A stretch of DNA of 21,199 bases from Chloroflexota bacterium (GTDB taxonomy: Bacteria; Chloroflexota; Limnocylindria; Limnocylindrales; CSP1-4), in NCBI GenBank assembly GCA_025935655.1, contig JAICUV010000026.1, positions 1 to 21,199 of the forward strand. Reading direction: 5' to 3'. The notes under the pieces are model-generated. The model saw nothing but the letters and a program-made list of their open reading frames with translations, did no database searches and was not told the origin of the DNA. Position numbers and translations under genes: made by a program. Below, piece after piece: positions 6,918-14,037 of this stretch; the stretch's first letter is position 1; each line of letters starts with the position of its first letter.

Positions 6918-7793
6918 GTGCGCGTCGCGTTCCTCGGGCTGGGGCTGATCGGCGGGTCGATGGCGCGTGCGCTCCGCCAGGACGCCGGGGGCGGCTGGAC
7001 GATCGCCGCCTGGACGCCGCGGGGCGCCGGGCCCCGTGAGGCCGCGGCCGCGGGCATCCTGGACCTCGCCGCCGGGACGATCGAGGCGGCGGTCGACGGC
7101 GCCGACCTCGTGGTCCTCGCGGCACCGCCCGGCGAGTGCCTGGCGCTGCTGGACGAGCTCGCGGGACCCGTCGGGCCGTTCCTGGCCCCGGACGCGGTCG
7201 TCACCGACGTCGCGTCCACGAAGGCGGCGATCGTGCACCACGCGACGCAGCTCGGGCTGCGGTTCGTCGGCGGCCACCCCATGGCCGGCCGGGAGACGAC
7301 GGGGTTCGGCGCGGCGGACGCCGGCCTCTTCCGGGATCGCCCGTGGGTGCTGGTGCCCGGACGGGCGGACGAGGAAGCGGTGGCCCGCGTCGAGGCGGTC
7401 GCGAAGGCGTGCGGCGCCAACGCGTTCCGCCTGGACGCCCGCGCCCATGACACCTACGTCGCGGCGATCAGCCACATGCCCCTCGTCGTGTCGGCGGCGC
7501 TCGTGGAGGCGGTCGCCGGGACCGGCCCCGAGCCACGCTCGGACTGGCCGTGGGCGGAGGCGCTCGCGGCGGGCGGCTGGGCGTCGATGACGCGGCTCGC
7601 CCGGGGCGACGCGACGATGGGCGCCGGGATCGCGGCGACCAACGCACCGGCGATCGCGGCGCGGCTGCGCGACGTGCGGGCCGTGATCGACGAGTGGCTC
7701 GCGCTCCTGGAGGCGGCGGACGGCCCGGACGAGCCGGCCCTGCACGCGCGGTTCGCCGAGGCGCGGGCGCGCCTCCTCGCGGGTGACGCCTGA
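6918..7793 (+). CDS. tyrA: Prephenate dehydrogenase (TyrA family)
   Basis: Oxidatively decarboxylates prephenate to 4-hydroxyphenylpyruvate with NAD(P), in the tyrosine pathway. The 291-residue product opens with the Rossmann motif GLGLIGGS (7-14). DVASTK (97-102), GGHPMAG with H120, and the helical-domain ISHMP with H186 match the TyrA active-site landmarks. There is no fused chorismate mutase or ACT domain, so this is the short, probably feedback-insensitive form; arogenate dehydrogenase specificity cannot be excluded. The start is GTG at 6918, directly before the first Rossmann strand; the Shine-Dalgarno sequence is poor and coupling to the preceding zinc-ribbon gene is likely. The stop overlaps the next gene's ATG as TGATG. 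Confidence 0.92.
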   Translation: MRVAFLGLGLIGGSMARALRQDAGGGWTIAAWTPRGAGPREAAAAGILDLAAGTIEAAVDGADLVVLAAPPGECLALLDELAGPVGPFLAPDAVVTDVASTKAAIVHHATQLGLRFVGGHPMAGRETTGFGAADAGLFRDRPWVLVPGRADEEAVARVEAVAKACGANAFRLDARAHDTYVAAISHMPLVVSAALVEAVAGTGPEPRSDWPWAEALAAGGWASMTRLARGDATMGAGIAATNAPAIAARLRDVRAVIDEWLALLEAADGPDEPALHARFAEARARLLAGDA

Positions 7794-8389
7794 TGGGGAA
7801 CCCCGACGAGCAGGTCCTGGTCGTCCCGCGCGCCTCGATCATCGAGGGCGACGGCTGGCTCGGCGTCCGGCGAGACGGCATCGACGCTGCGCTCGATGCC
7901 GTCCGGCGTCACGGCTCGTTCATGCGCCGCGGGGACGCCGAGGAGGACCCGACCCACAAGCAGGTCATCCCGTACCTGGTGCTGCGCGATGGCGAGCGGT
8001 GGTTCCTCATGCGGCGCACGAAGGCGGGCGGCGATGCCCGCCTCCACGACCTGTGGTCGATCGGCGTGGGCGGCCACCTGAACCCCGGCGACGGCGACGT
8101 GGCGGGTGGCCTCCGCCGGGAGTGGGCGGAGGAGGTGGCGGCCGACTTCGTCCCGACGTTCGTGCCGGTCGGCCTCCTCAACGACGACACGACGCCCGTC
8201 GGCGCCGTCCACGTCGGCGTGGTGTTCGTGGCGGATGCCGCCGGGCGGCCGGTCGCGATCCGCGAGACCGACAAGCTGGAGGGGTCGTTCGCGACGACGG
8301 CGGCGACGGCGGCCGTGCGTGACTCGATGGAGACCTGGAGCCGGCTCGTGTTCGACGCCCTCGTGGAGGGAGACGCCGAGCCCGGTTGA
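7793..8389 (+). CDS. Nudix-family hydrolase with a loose Nudix box
   Basis: A 198-residue protein in which WFLMRRTKAGGDARLHDLWS leads into GVGGHLNPGDGDVAGGL followed by RREWAEEV (108-115). The REWAEE half of the Nudix box, which carries the metal ligands, is intact. The first half is off register by one residue, and the usual Glu after the first Gly-x5 is Gly/Asp. The last Gly of the box is Ala. The subgroup with GGHxNPxDG and an RRExxEEV ending is often annotated as phosphoesterase or Nudix, with substrates poorly defined. A separate N-terminal region of about 55 residues precedes the Nudix fold. The gene overlaps tyrA by one base (TGATG) and is translationally coupled. It probably acts on a nucleotide or isoprenoid diphosphate, but this is not determined. 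Confidence 0.85.
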   Translation: MGNPDEQVLVVPRASIIEGDGWLGVRRDGIDAALDAVRRHGSFMRRGDAEEDPTHKQVIPYLVLRDGERWFLMRRTKAGGDARLHDLWSIGVGGHLNPGDGDVAGGLRREWAEEVAADFVPTFVPVGLLNDDTTPVGAVHVGVVFVADAAGRPVAIRETDKLEGSFATTAATAAVRDSMETWSRLVFDALVEGDAEPG

Positions 8390-8417
8390 CCCGCTGCGGT
8401 CGGGAGGTGCGGCACAC

Positions 8418-8479
8418 GCCGTCCGCGCGACCGAGTGCCATACTCATGGTGTTGTCGTGCGGCGCCGTCCGCGCGACCG
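8418..8479 (+). repeat. Pair of 16-bp direct repeats upstream of nfeD
   Basis: GCCGTCCGCGCGACCG occurs at 8418-8433 and again at 8464-8479, 46 bp apart start to start. Each copy is preceded by GTGCGGC, directly in the second copy and with an extra ACAC in the first. Between the copies lie a candidate -10 (CATACT, 8439-8444) and the small inverted repeat CCAT-ACTC-ATGG (8438-8449). The arrangement looks like paired regulator sites around a promoter or a local duplication. Confidence 0.7.
8439..8444 (+). promoter_or_regulatory. Candidate -10 element of the nfeD operon
   Basis: CATACT differs from TATACT at one position and sits between two 16-bp direct repeats. No -35 box is evident. It would give a 5' UTR of about 45 nt ending before the ATG at 8496, whose Shine-Dalgarno (AAGGCG) is weak. 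Confidence 0.3.
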
Positions 8480-8495
8480 GCAAGGCGACACACCG

Positions 8496-9182
8496 ATGGA
8501 CCAGATCCTGGCGTTCCTCTCCGACCCGAACATCGCGTTCGTGCTGCTCATGATCGGCCTCCTGGGGATCGCGATCGAGGCGGTCCACCCGAACCTCGTC
8601 ACGGGGGTGCTGGGCGGGTTCGCCCTGATCCTCGCCTTCATCGGGTTCGGGAGCCTCCCGCTCAACGTCGCGGCGCTCGTGCTCATCGCCTTCGCGTTCG
8701 TCCTGTTCGTGGCCGAGACCCAGTTCACCAGCCACGGGCTGCTCACGTTCGCGGCGATCGTCGCCCTCGCGCTCGGCGCCACGTTCCTGTACACCGACAC
8801 GCCCAACGCGTCCGGCGAGATCGTCCACGTCTCGCCTGCGCTCATCGTCATCACGACCGGGACCATCGCGCTGCTCATGGTGTTCGTCACCTACGCCGCC
8901 ATCCGCACCCGCCGGATGCGAGCGCCCAGGGGCATCGTCGGCACGCCGCCGGAGCCAGGCACCCATGGTGTCGTCCAGGCGCCGCTCGAGCCCGTGGGGA
9001 GCGTGCAGCTGGGCGGCGAGACCTGGAGCGCGCGGACGCCCCACGAGCTGCCGCTCGGCCGAGACACGCCCGTCCGCCTCGTGGGCTTCGACGGCCTCGT
9101 CGCCATCGTCGAGCCACTGGAGTCACCCTCATCGTTCGTCCTTCCCCCGCCGGCCGCGCCGCTGCCGGCCGATCGCCCCTAG
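8496..9182 (+). CDS. NfeD-family membrane protein (short form)
   Basis: A 228-residue membrane protein. About five hydrophobic helices can be seen (roughly 12-32, 34-55, 57-75, 82-100 and 114-135), followed by a soluble domain (about 145-210) with the beta-rich pattern of the NfeD C-terminal OB fold, including PVRLVGFDGLVAIVEPL. The serine protease domain found in long NfeD proteins is absent. NfeD proteins pair with SPFH/stomatin proteins and are usually encoded next to them, as here: the SPFH gene starts 18 nt after this stop. The start is ATG at 8496, immediately before the first helix; the upstream open frame is composition-driven and lacks coding character. The proposed role is organisation or quality control of membrane microdomains, inferred from the pairing. 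Confidence 0.87.
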   Translation: MDQILAFLSDPNIAFVLLMIGLLGIAIEAVHPNLVTGVLGGFALILAFIGFGSLPLNVAALVLIAFAFVLFVAETQFTSHGLLTFAAIVALALGATFLYTDTPNASGEIVHVSPALIVITTGTIALLMVFVTYAAIRTRRMRAPRGIVGTPPEPGTHGVVQAPLEPVGSVQLGGETWSARTPHELPLGRDTPVRLVGFDGLVAIVEPLESPSSFVLPPPAAPLPADRP

Positions 9183-9200
9183 GCCCCGGAGGTCCCGCTC

Positions 9201-10145
9201 GTGCAGCTCGCCGTCGCCCTTGGAACGCTGCTGTTCCTGCTCGTCATCGTCCTCGTCGTGCTCTACCTCTCGGTGCGGGTGGTCCAGCAGTACGAGAAGA
9301 TGGTCGTGTTCCGGCTGGGCAAGACGAACGAGCTGATGGTCCGCGAGCCGGGCCTGCGATTCCTCATCCCGATCATCGACCGGCCGGTGAAGGTGGACCT
9401 GCGCGAGACCCTGACCGAGGTCCCCAGCCAGACGACGATCACCAAGGACAACGCGCCGATCAACGTCGACTTCCTCGTCTACTGGCGGATCCAGGACCCG
9501 CTCAAGAGCGTGCTCGCGCCGCAGCGCCTCGACGACATGCTCCTCGGCGTCGCGTCGACCACGCTGCGCGCCGTCATCGGCGACATCAGCCTCGACGAGG
9601 TCCTGTCCAAGCGGGAGCAGATCAACGAGGTCCTGCGGGTCAAGCTGGACGAGGTCACCGAGCGCTGGGGCGGCAAGGTCACCACGGTGGAGATCCGCGA
9701 GATCACCCCGCCCCGCGACGTCCAGGACGCCATGAACCGCCAGCTGTCCGCCGAGCGCACGCGGCGCGCGGTGATCACCGAATCCGAGGGCAACCGGCAG
9801 GCGGCGATCAACGTGGCCGAGGGCCAGAAGCAGTCCGAGATCCTCAAGGCCGAGGGCGAGCGGCAGGCGGCGATCCTGCGTGCGGAGGGCTTCAGCCAGG
9901 CGCTCGAGCGGATCTACGCCGCGGCGTCGCAGATCGACGAGAAGACGATGACCCTCCAGTACCTCGAGGCGCTCAAGGCAATCGGCGCCAGCCCCTCGAC
10001 GAAGTACATCATCCCGACCGAGTTCACCCGCCTCGCGGACCGCATCGGCGGCTACGTGAGCGAGGGGATGGCGATGGCCGCGGCGACCGGTGCCGCAGGC
10101 TCGTCCGGCGGCGGCCCCGGCGCCGGCGGGCCCGCCCAGGGGTGA
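9201..10145 (+). CDS. SPFH/stomatin-like membrane protein (slipin type)
   Basis: A 314-residue protein with one N-terminal transmembrane helix (about 3-26), an SPFH/Band 7 domain (about 27-200: YEKMVVFRLGKT, GLRFLIPIIDRP, VDFLVYWRIQDP), then a long Ala/Glu/Gln-rich coiled-coil segment (about 190-245). The end, AIGASPSTKYIIPTEF, is typical of slipins, followed by a Gly/Ala-rich tail. Such proteins oligomerise on membranes and scaffold microdomains, often controlling associated proteases. The start is GTG at 9201 with GGAGG at 9188-9192 and an 8-nt spacer. It lies 18 nt behind the NfeD gene and overlaps the hydrolase by one base (TGATG). HflK/HflC are relatives, but the single gene with an NfeD partner fits a slipin better. 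Confidence 0.94.
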   Translation: MQLAVALGTLLFLLVIVLVVLYLSVRVVQQYEKMVVFRLGKTNELMVREPGLRFLIPIIDRPVKVDLRETLTEVPSQTTITKDNAPINVDFLVYWRIQDPLKSVLAPQRLDDMLLGVASTTLRAVIGDISLDEVLSKREQINEVLRVKLDEVTERWGGKVTTVEIREITPPRDVQDAMNRQLSAERTRRAVITESEGNRQAAINVAEGQKQSEILKAEGERQAAILRAEGFSQALERIYAAASQIDEKTMTLQYLEALKAIGASPSTKYIIPTEFTRLADRIGGYVSEGMAMAAATGAAGSSGGGPGAGGPAQG

Positions 10146-11122
10146 TGCGGCGGCTCCTGCTCGCGGTTGCCGCCCCGGTCGCCGCGTTGCTGGCCGTGCG
10201 ACCGGTCGGCGACCGGCTGGCGCGGCGGCTCATGGATGCGCCGAGGACGTCCCCGGGCGAGGACGCGCTGCGCCCGGCCGTGGAGGCGCTCGGCGGCGAG
10301 GTCGTGCGGCTGCTGGCGCGGGACGGCACGAGGCTCGCCGGGCGATGGCTGCCCGCGGAGCCGGGCGCTGACGGCTGGGAGCCCGATCCCCGCGAGGCGA
10401 TCCTGCTGCTCCACGGCTGGACGGGCTCGATCGTGCCCGACCTCGTGGCACACGGGCCGTTCCTGCGCCGGACGGCGAACGTGCTGGGGCTCGACCTCCG
10501 CGGGCACGGCGGGTCGGCGGACGCCCCGACGACGTTCGGCGCGCTCGAGGTCGAGGACGTGGCCGGGGCGCTCGCCTGGCTCGGGGATCGCGGGATCCGG
10601 CGCGTGGCGCTGGTCGGCTCCTCGATGGGCGGCATCGTGGCGCTGGCCTCGGTCGCCGTCCTGGGCGACGGACGGCTCGCCGCCGCGGACGCGGACCCGG
10701 CCGCCCCGGCGGGCGTGGCCGAGGCGCCACGGCCGCGGATCGTCGCGGTGATCGTGGAGTCCGTCACGCCCGAGCTCGCCCTGCTCGTCGCACGCCGGCT
10801 GCGGGTCCCGCTCGGGCGACGGCTGGGGGAGCAGGCGTTCGCCGGGGTCGCACGGGCGGTCGGCGTGGATCCGAGGGCGACCGAGCCGGCGCGCGCCGTG
10901 CGCCTGCTCGAGGACGTGCCGCTGCTGCTCATCGGCGGCGGCGCGGACCCCATCGTCACGATGCGCGATGCCGAGCGACTCGCCGCGGCCGCGCCCGAGG
11001 GGACGGCCCGGCTGACGGTCACCGGGGCCGGGCACGGGAATGCCCACGCCGTGGACCCGGCCGGGTACGAGGCCGCCGTGGCCGCCCACCTGCGGTCCGC
11101 CTTCGCGGTGGGCCGATCGTAG
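10145..11122 (+). CDS. Alpha/beta-hydrolase fold protein, probably membrane-anchored or exported
   Basis: A 325-residue serine hydrolase. The oxyanion-strand motif LLLHGWTGS is at about 87-95, the nucleophile elbow GSSMGG places Ser at 160, the acid is probably D268 in GGGADPIV, and the base is H297 in GAGHGNAH, giving a complete triad. The N-terminus (MRRLLLAVAAPVAALLAV) is a positively charged hydrophobic helix that could be an uncleaved anchor. An Ala-rich insert (about 175-197) sits between strands of the fold. The start ATG overlaps the SPFH stop as TGATG, so it is translated with the NfeD/SPFH pair and may act at the same membrane site. Esterase, thioesterase and peptidase activities are all possible; the substrate is unknown. 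Confidence 0.87.
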   Translation: MRRLLLAVAAPVAALLAVRPVGDRLARRLMDAPRTSPGEDALRPAVEALGGEVVRLLARDGTRLAGRWLPAEPGADGWEPDPREAILLLHGWTGSIVPDLVAHGPFLRRTANVLGLDLRGHGGSADAPTTFGALEVEDVAGALAWLGDRGIRRVALVGSSMGGIVALASVAVLGDGRLAAADADPAAPAGVAEAPRPRIVAVIVESVTPELALLVARRLRVPLGRRLGEQAFAGVARAVGVDPRATEPARAVRLLEDVPLLLIGGGADPIVTMRDAERLAAAAPEGTARLTVTGAGHGNAHAVDPAGYEAAVAAHLRSAFAVGRS

Positions 11123-11194
11123 GAGGGACGCGGCGGACCCTCCCCCTATACTGACCGCTACGACGCCGTCGGGGGTCGGGCACGCGCGCCCGAC
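11122..11194 (+). promoter_or_regulatory. Promoter and leader hairpins of the receiver-CpaE gene
   Basis: The hairpin GGAGGG/CCCTCC (11122-11127 with 11138-11143) spans the hydrolase stop and may terminate the upstream operon. TATACT (11147-11152) is the best -10 match in the window, without a clear -35. The predicted leader then carries a 7-bp hairpin GTCGGGC/GCCCGAC (11175-11181 with 11188-11194, loop ACGCGC) before the ribosome site GGGAGG at 11215-11220. Confidence 0.45.
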
Positions 11195-11224
11195 GTGGTT
11201 GCGGCAATCGATCCGGGAGGTCGG

Positions 11225-12397
11225 ATGGCCGGCAAGGTCCTCGTCGTCGATGACGACGCGAGTGTCCAGCGACTGCTCCAGTACACCCTCAAGCAGGAGG
11301 GGTACGAGGTCCTCATCGCCGGGAGCGGCGCCGAGGGTCTCGCGCTGTGGCAGCGGGAGTCGCCGTCGCTGATCCTGCTCGACGCCGCGCCGCAGGGCAT
11401 CGACGGCTTCGAGGTCGCCACGCGGATCCGCGGTGACGAGGCCCCGGGTCATCACGTCCCGATCATCATGCTGACGTCGGACAAGGACGTCCAGCAGAAG
11501 GTCCGGGCGCTCCGCGCCGGTGCGGATGACTACCTGATCAAGCCGTTCCATCCCGCCGAGCTGCTCGCGCGGATGAAGTCGCTCATCGCGCGCTTCGCCC
11601 CGAGCGACACGCTCATGGGCCGGCCGCCGATGGGCCGCGTCCACGCGTACTACGGCGCGAAGGGCGGCGTGGGCACCACGACGATCGCGATCAACGCCGC
11701 GATCGCGCTCCAGGGCATGGGTCGCCGGGTCTGCCTCGTGGACGGCAACCTCCAGTTCGGTGACCACCGCGTCTTCCTGGACCTCGGCCTCGACCGCAAG
11801 GGCATCGTCGACGTGGTGAGCGCCCCCGCGATGGACGCGGACCTCGTGAAGTCGATCGTCCAGACCCACGACTCGGGCATCGACCTGCTGCTCGCGCCCC
11901 CGACGCCCGAGTCCGCTGACCTCGTGACGGCCGCGCACATGCACCAGATCCTCGAGATCCTGGCCGGCATGTACGACTACGTGATCGTCGACATCGACAA
12001 GCGGCTCGACGACGTCAACCTCATGGTCCTCGACGTCGCGGACACGATCTTCGCGGTCATGACGGCGGACCTCTCGTGCCTCAAGAACGTCCGGCTGGTG
12101 CTCGAGACCATCGGGCACCTGGGCTACGAGGGCAACAAGCTGCGGCTCGTCCTCAACCGGTCCAACGCGTTCACCGGCATCAACGTCAAGAGCGCCGAGG
12201 GCGCGCTACGGCGGCCGATCGAGCTGCAGATCGTCAACGAGTACCGGGGCGCGATCTCCGCGCTCAACTCCGGCGCGCCGTTCATGGTGGCCAAGGCGGA
12301 CTCGGTGCTGGGGCGATCGGTGCTCGACTTCGCGCGGACCGTCGACAAGTCCTCGGGTGACGCGGTCGCCCAGCTGGCGCCGGTCGCGGGGCGCTGA
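11225..12397 (+). CDS. Response-regulator receiver fused to a CpaE/MinD-like ATPase
   Basis: A 390-residue fusion. Residues 1-122 form a receiver domain with the acidic pocket (VVDDD, 8-11), phosphoacceptor D53 (ILLDAAPQG), switch T84 and K106 (IKPF), all conserved. Residues 138-390 form a MinD/ParA-type ATPase with the deviant Walker A GAKGGVGTTT (144-153), the CpaE-like VDGNLQFGD (172-180) and the Walker B-type YDYVIVDID. CpaE proteins localise Tad/Flp pilus machinery to the membrane, and receiver fusions are common; no other tad gene lies here. ATG at 11225 is chosen for its strong GGGAGG (11215-11220); a GTG 30 bp upstream in frame is less likely. The usual LLD-x-x-MP of receivers is LLDAAPQG here, changed but with the Asp kept. 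An orphan location-control ATPase is the alternative. Confidence 0.9.
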   Translation: MAGKVLVVDDDASVQRLLQYTLKQEGYEVLIAGSGAEGLALWQRESPSLILLDAAPQGIDGFEVATRIRGDEAPGHHVPIIMLTSDKDVQQKVRALRAGADDYLIKPFHPAELLARMKSLIARFAPSDTLMGRPPMGRVHAYYGAKGGVGTTTIAINAAIALQGMGRRVCLVDGNLQFGDHRVFLDLGLDRKGIVDVVSAPAMDADLVKSIVQTHDSGIDLLLAPPTPESADLVTAAHMHQILEILAGMYDYVIVDIDKRLDDVNLMVLDVADTIFAVMTADLSCLKNVRLVLETIGHLGYEGNKLRLVLNRSNAFTGINVKSAEGALRRPIELQIVNEYRGAISALNSGAPFMVAKADSVLGRSVLDFARTVDKSSGDAVAQLAPVAGR

Positions 12398-12409
12398 CCG
12401 GCCCGGTCA
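12395..12409 (+). terminator. Small hairpin overlapping the receiver-CpaE stop codon
   Basis: TGACCG (12395-12400) and CGGTCA (12404-12409) form a 6-bp perfect stem with loop GCC, including the TGA stop. It is short and lacks a T-tract, so termination is only a possibility. Confidence 0.3.
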
Positions 12410-12455
12410 CGAGCGGGCGGGAGCGACAGATAAGTCCGGGGTGAGCGGCGGCGCC

Positions 12456-12461
12456 TACCGT
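12456..12461 (+). promoter_or_regulatory. Candidate -10 element of comM
   Basis: TACCGT fits TANNNT and ends 7 nt before the GTG at 12469. No Shine-Dalgarno precedes that GTG, so a leaderless comM-dprA mRNA is predicted. There is no recognisable -35. Confidence 0.38.
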
Positions 12462-12468
12462 GGCGTCC

Positions 12469-14037
12469 GTGCTCGCGACCCTCCTCTCCGCCACGCTCAA
12501 CGGGATCACGGGGCGCGTCGTCCGCGTCGAGGTGGACGTCGCCCCCGGCCTGCCCGGGTTCACGATCGTGGGCCTGCCCGACGCCGCGCTGTCCGAGGCG
12601 CGGGAGCGCGTCCGCGGGGCGCTGCGGAACGCCGGCTACCACCACCCGCCCCGCCGGATCACCGTCAACCTGGCCCCGGCAGAGCTCCGCAAAGCCGGCG
12701 CGTCGCTCGACCTCGCGATCGCGCTCGGGATCCTGCTGGGGTCGGAGCAGCTCCGCGCCGGCCCGAAGGAGCTGGCCCTGGTGGGGGAGCTGGGTCTCGG
12801 CGGCGAGGTGCGGCCCGTGCCCGGGATCCTGCCGATGTGCCTCGCGCTCGCACGCCGCGGCGTGACCCGCGTCGTCGTGCCCGCGGAGGCACTGGGCGAG
12901 GCGCGGCTCGCTGGGGGCGTCGAGGCCGTTCCCGCGGCCACCGTCGCCGAGGCGGCGGAGCTCGTCCGGTCGGTGCGCACCCGGCGGCTCGTGCCGCGTC
13001 CGCTCCCGCGGGCGACGGGCCGGGCGGACGTTCCACGGGGCGAGGTGGCGACCGCGCTCCCGGTCGCCGGCGGCGTCGTGGACCTCGCCGACGTGCGCGG
13101 CCAGGCGGTGGCGCGGCGTGCGCTCGAGATCGCGCTGGCGGGCGGCCACGCGATGCTGCTGATCGGCCCGCCGGGCGCGGGAAAGACGCTGCTCGCCCGG
13201 ACGATCCCCGGACTCCTGCCGGATCTCGACGACGAGGCCGCGCTGGCCGCGACCGTCGTCGCATCGGTCGCCTCCGGCTCGCCGGTCGTGGAGCTCGTCC
13301 GGCGCCCCCCGGTGCGGACGCCGCACCACACCACGTCGTACGCGGGGATGGTCGGCGGAGGTCCACGGCTGTCTCCCGGCGAGGTCACGCTCGCGGACCA
13401 GGGAGTCCTGTTCTGCGACGAGCTGCCGGAGTTCGGGCGCGACGTGCTGGAAGCGCTCCGCCAGCCGCTCGAGGACGGGAGCGTGTCCGTCGTGAGGGTC
13501 GGTCGCGCGGAGCAGTTCCCGGCGCGCTTCACGTTCCTCGCCGCGATGAACCCGTGCCCGTGCGGCCAGTTCGGCTCCGGGGACCGGTCATGCACCTGTC
13601 CACCGGGCGTCCCCGAGCGATACCTGCGCCGCGTGTCCGGGCCGCTGCGCGACCGGATCGACCTGTGGGTCGCGGTCGACCGGGTGCCGCCCGCGGTGAT
13701 CGTCTCGGGCTCCGTGCCCGAGTCGTCGAGCACGGTTGCGCGGCGGATCGCCGAGGCCCGACGCCGCCAGGCCGCCCGCAACGCCCGGCTGCCGAACGCG
13801 CGGGTCGCGGGCCGCGCGCTGCGCGAGGCGTGTCGCCTTGCCCCGGCTGCCGCGTCCCGGGCGGTGCTCCTGGCGGAGCGGGAGGGGCTCTCGGGCCGTG
13901 GCACGGACCGGCTGCTCCGGGTCGCACGCACGATCGCGGACCTTGCCGGCGCCGAGGCGGTGGACGTCAGCCACCTCGACGAGGCGGCACGGTTCCGGGC
14001 ACCCGTGGACCGCATGGCGCTGGGGCGGGCCGGCTGA
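12469..14037 (+). CDS. comM: ComM-family AAA+ ATPase (YifB / Mg-chelatase-like)
   Basis: ComM is a hexameric helicase that promotes branch migration during integration of transforming DNA. The product has 522 residues from GTG 12469. It shows the N-terminal Lon-like ComM domain (GLPGFTIVGLPD, about 27-38, through LALVGELGLGGEV), Walker A GPPGAGKT (233-240), the Mg-chelatase-type insert with HHTTSYAGMVGGG, Walker B VLFCDELPEF, and the Cys cluster CPCGQFG...CTCPP that is typical of YifB/ComM. The C-terminal helical domain is complete, and the length is normal. The frame also allows GTG 12460, but family proteins begin MLATVLSA, matching MLATLLSA from 12469, and the -10 spacing agrees. The stop overlaps the dprA ATG as TGATG, so the two DNA-uptake genes are coupled. 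Some bacteria without known competence also carry it. Confidence 0.95.
   Translation: MLATLLSATLNGITGRVVRVEVDVAPGLPGFTIVGLPDAALSEARERVRGALRNAGYHHPPRRITVNLAPAELRKAGASLDLAIALGILLGSEQLRAGPKELALVGELGLGGEVRPVPGILPMCLALARRGVTRVVVPAEALGEARLAGGVEAVPAATVAEAAELVRSVRTRRLVPRPLPRATGRADVPRGEVATALPVAGGVVDLADVRGQAVARRALEIALAGGHAMLLIGPPGAGKTLLARTIPGLLPDLDDEAALAATVVASVASGSPVVELVRRPPVRTPHHTTSYAGMVGGGPRLSPGEVTLADQGVLFCDELPEFGRDVLEALRQPLEDGSVSVVRVGRAEQFPARFTFLAAMNPCPCGQFGSGDRSCTCPPGVPERYLRRVSGPLRDRIDLWVAVDRVPPAVIVSGSVPESSSTVARRIAEARRRQAARNARLPNARVAGRALREACRLAPAAASRAVLLAEREGLSGRGTDRLLRVARTIADLAGAEAVDVSHLDEAARFRAPVDRMALGRAG

Noticed and set aside
8418..8479. Direct repeats as attachment-site or insertion-element scars
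   Set aside because: No integrase, transposase or foreign composition lies between or beside them; the interval is only 46 bp.
10052..12118. A 688-codon minus-strand frame opposite the hydrolase and the receiver-CpaE gene
   Set aside because: It spans two unrelated sense genes and an intergenic promoter, and is rich in Arg/Asp/His without motifs.
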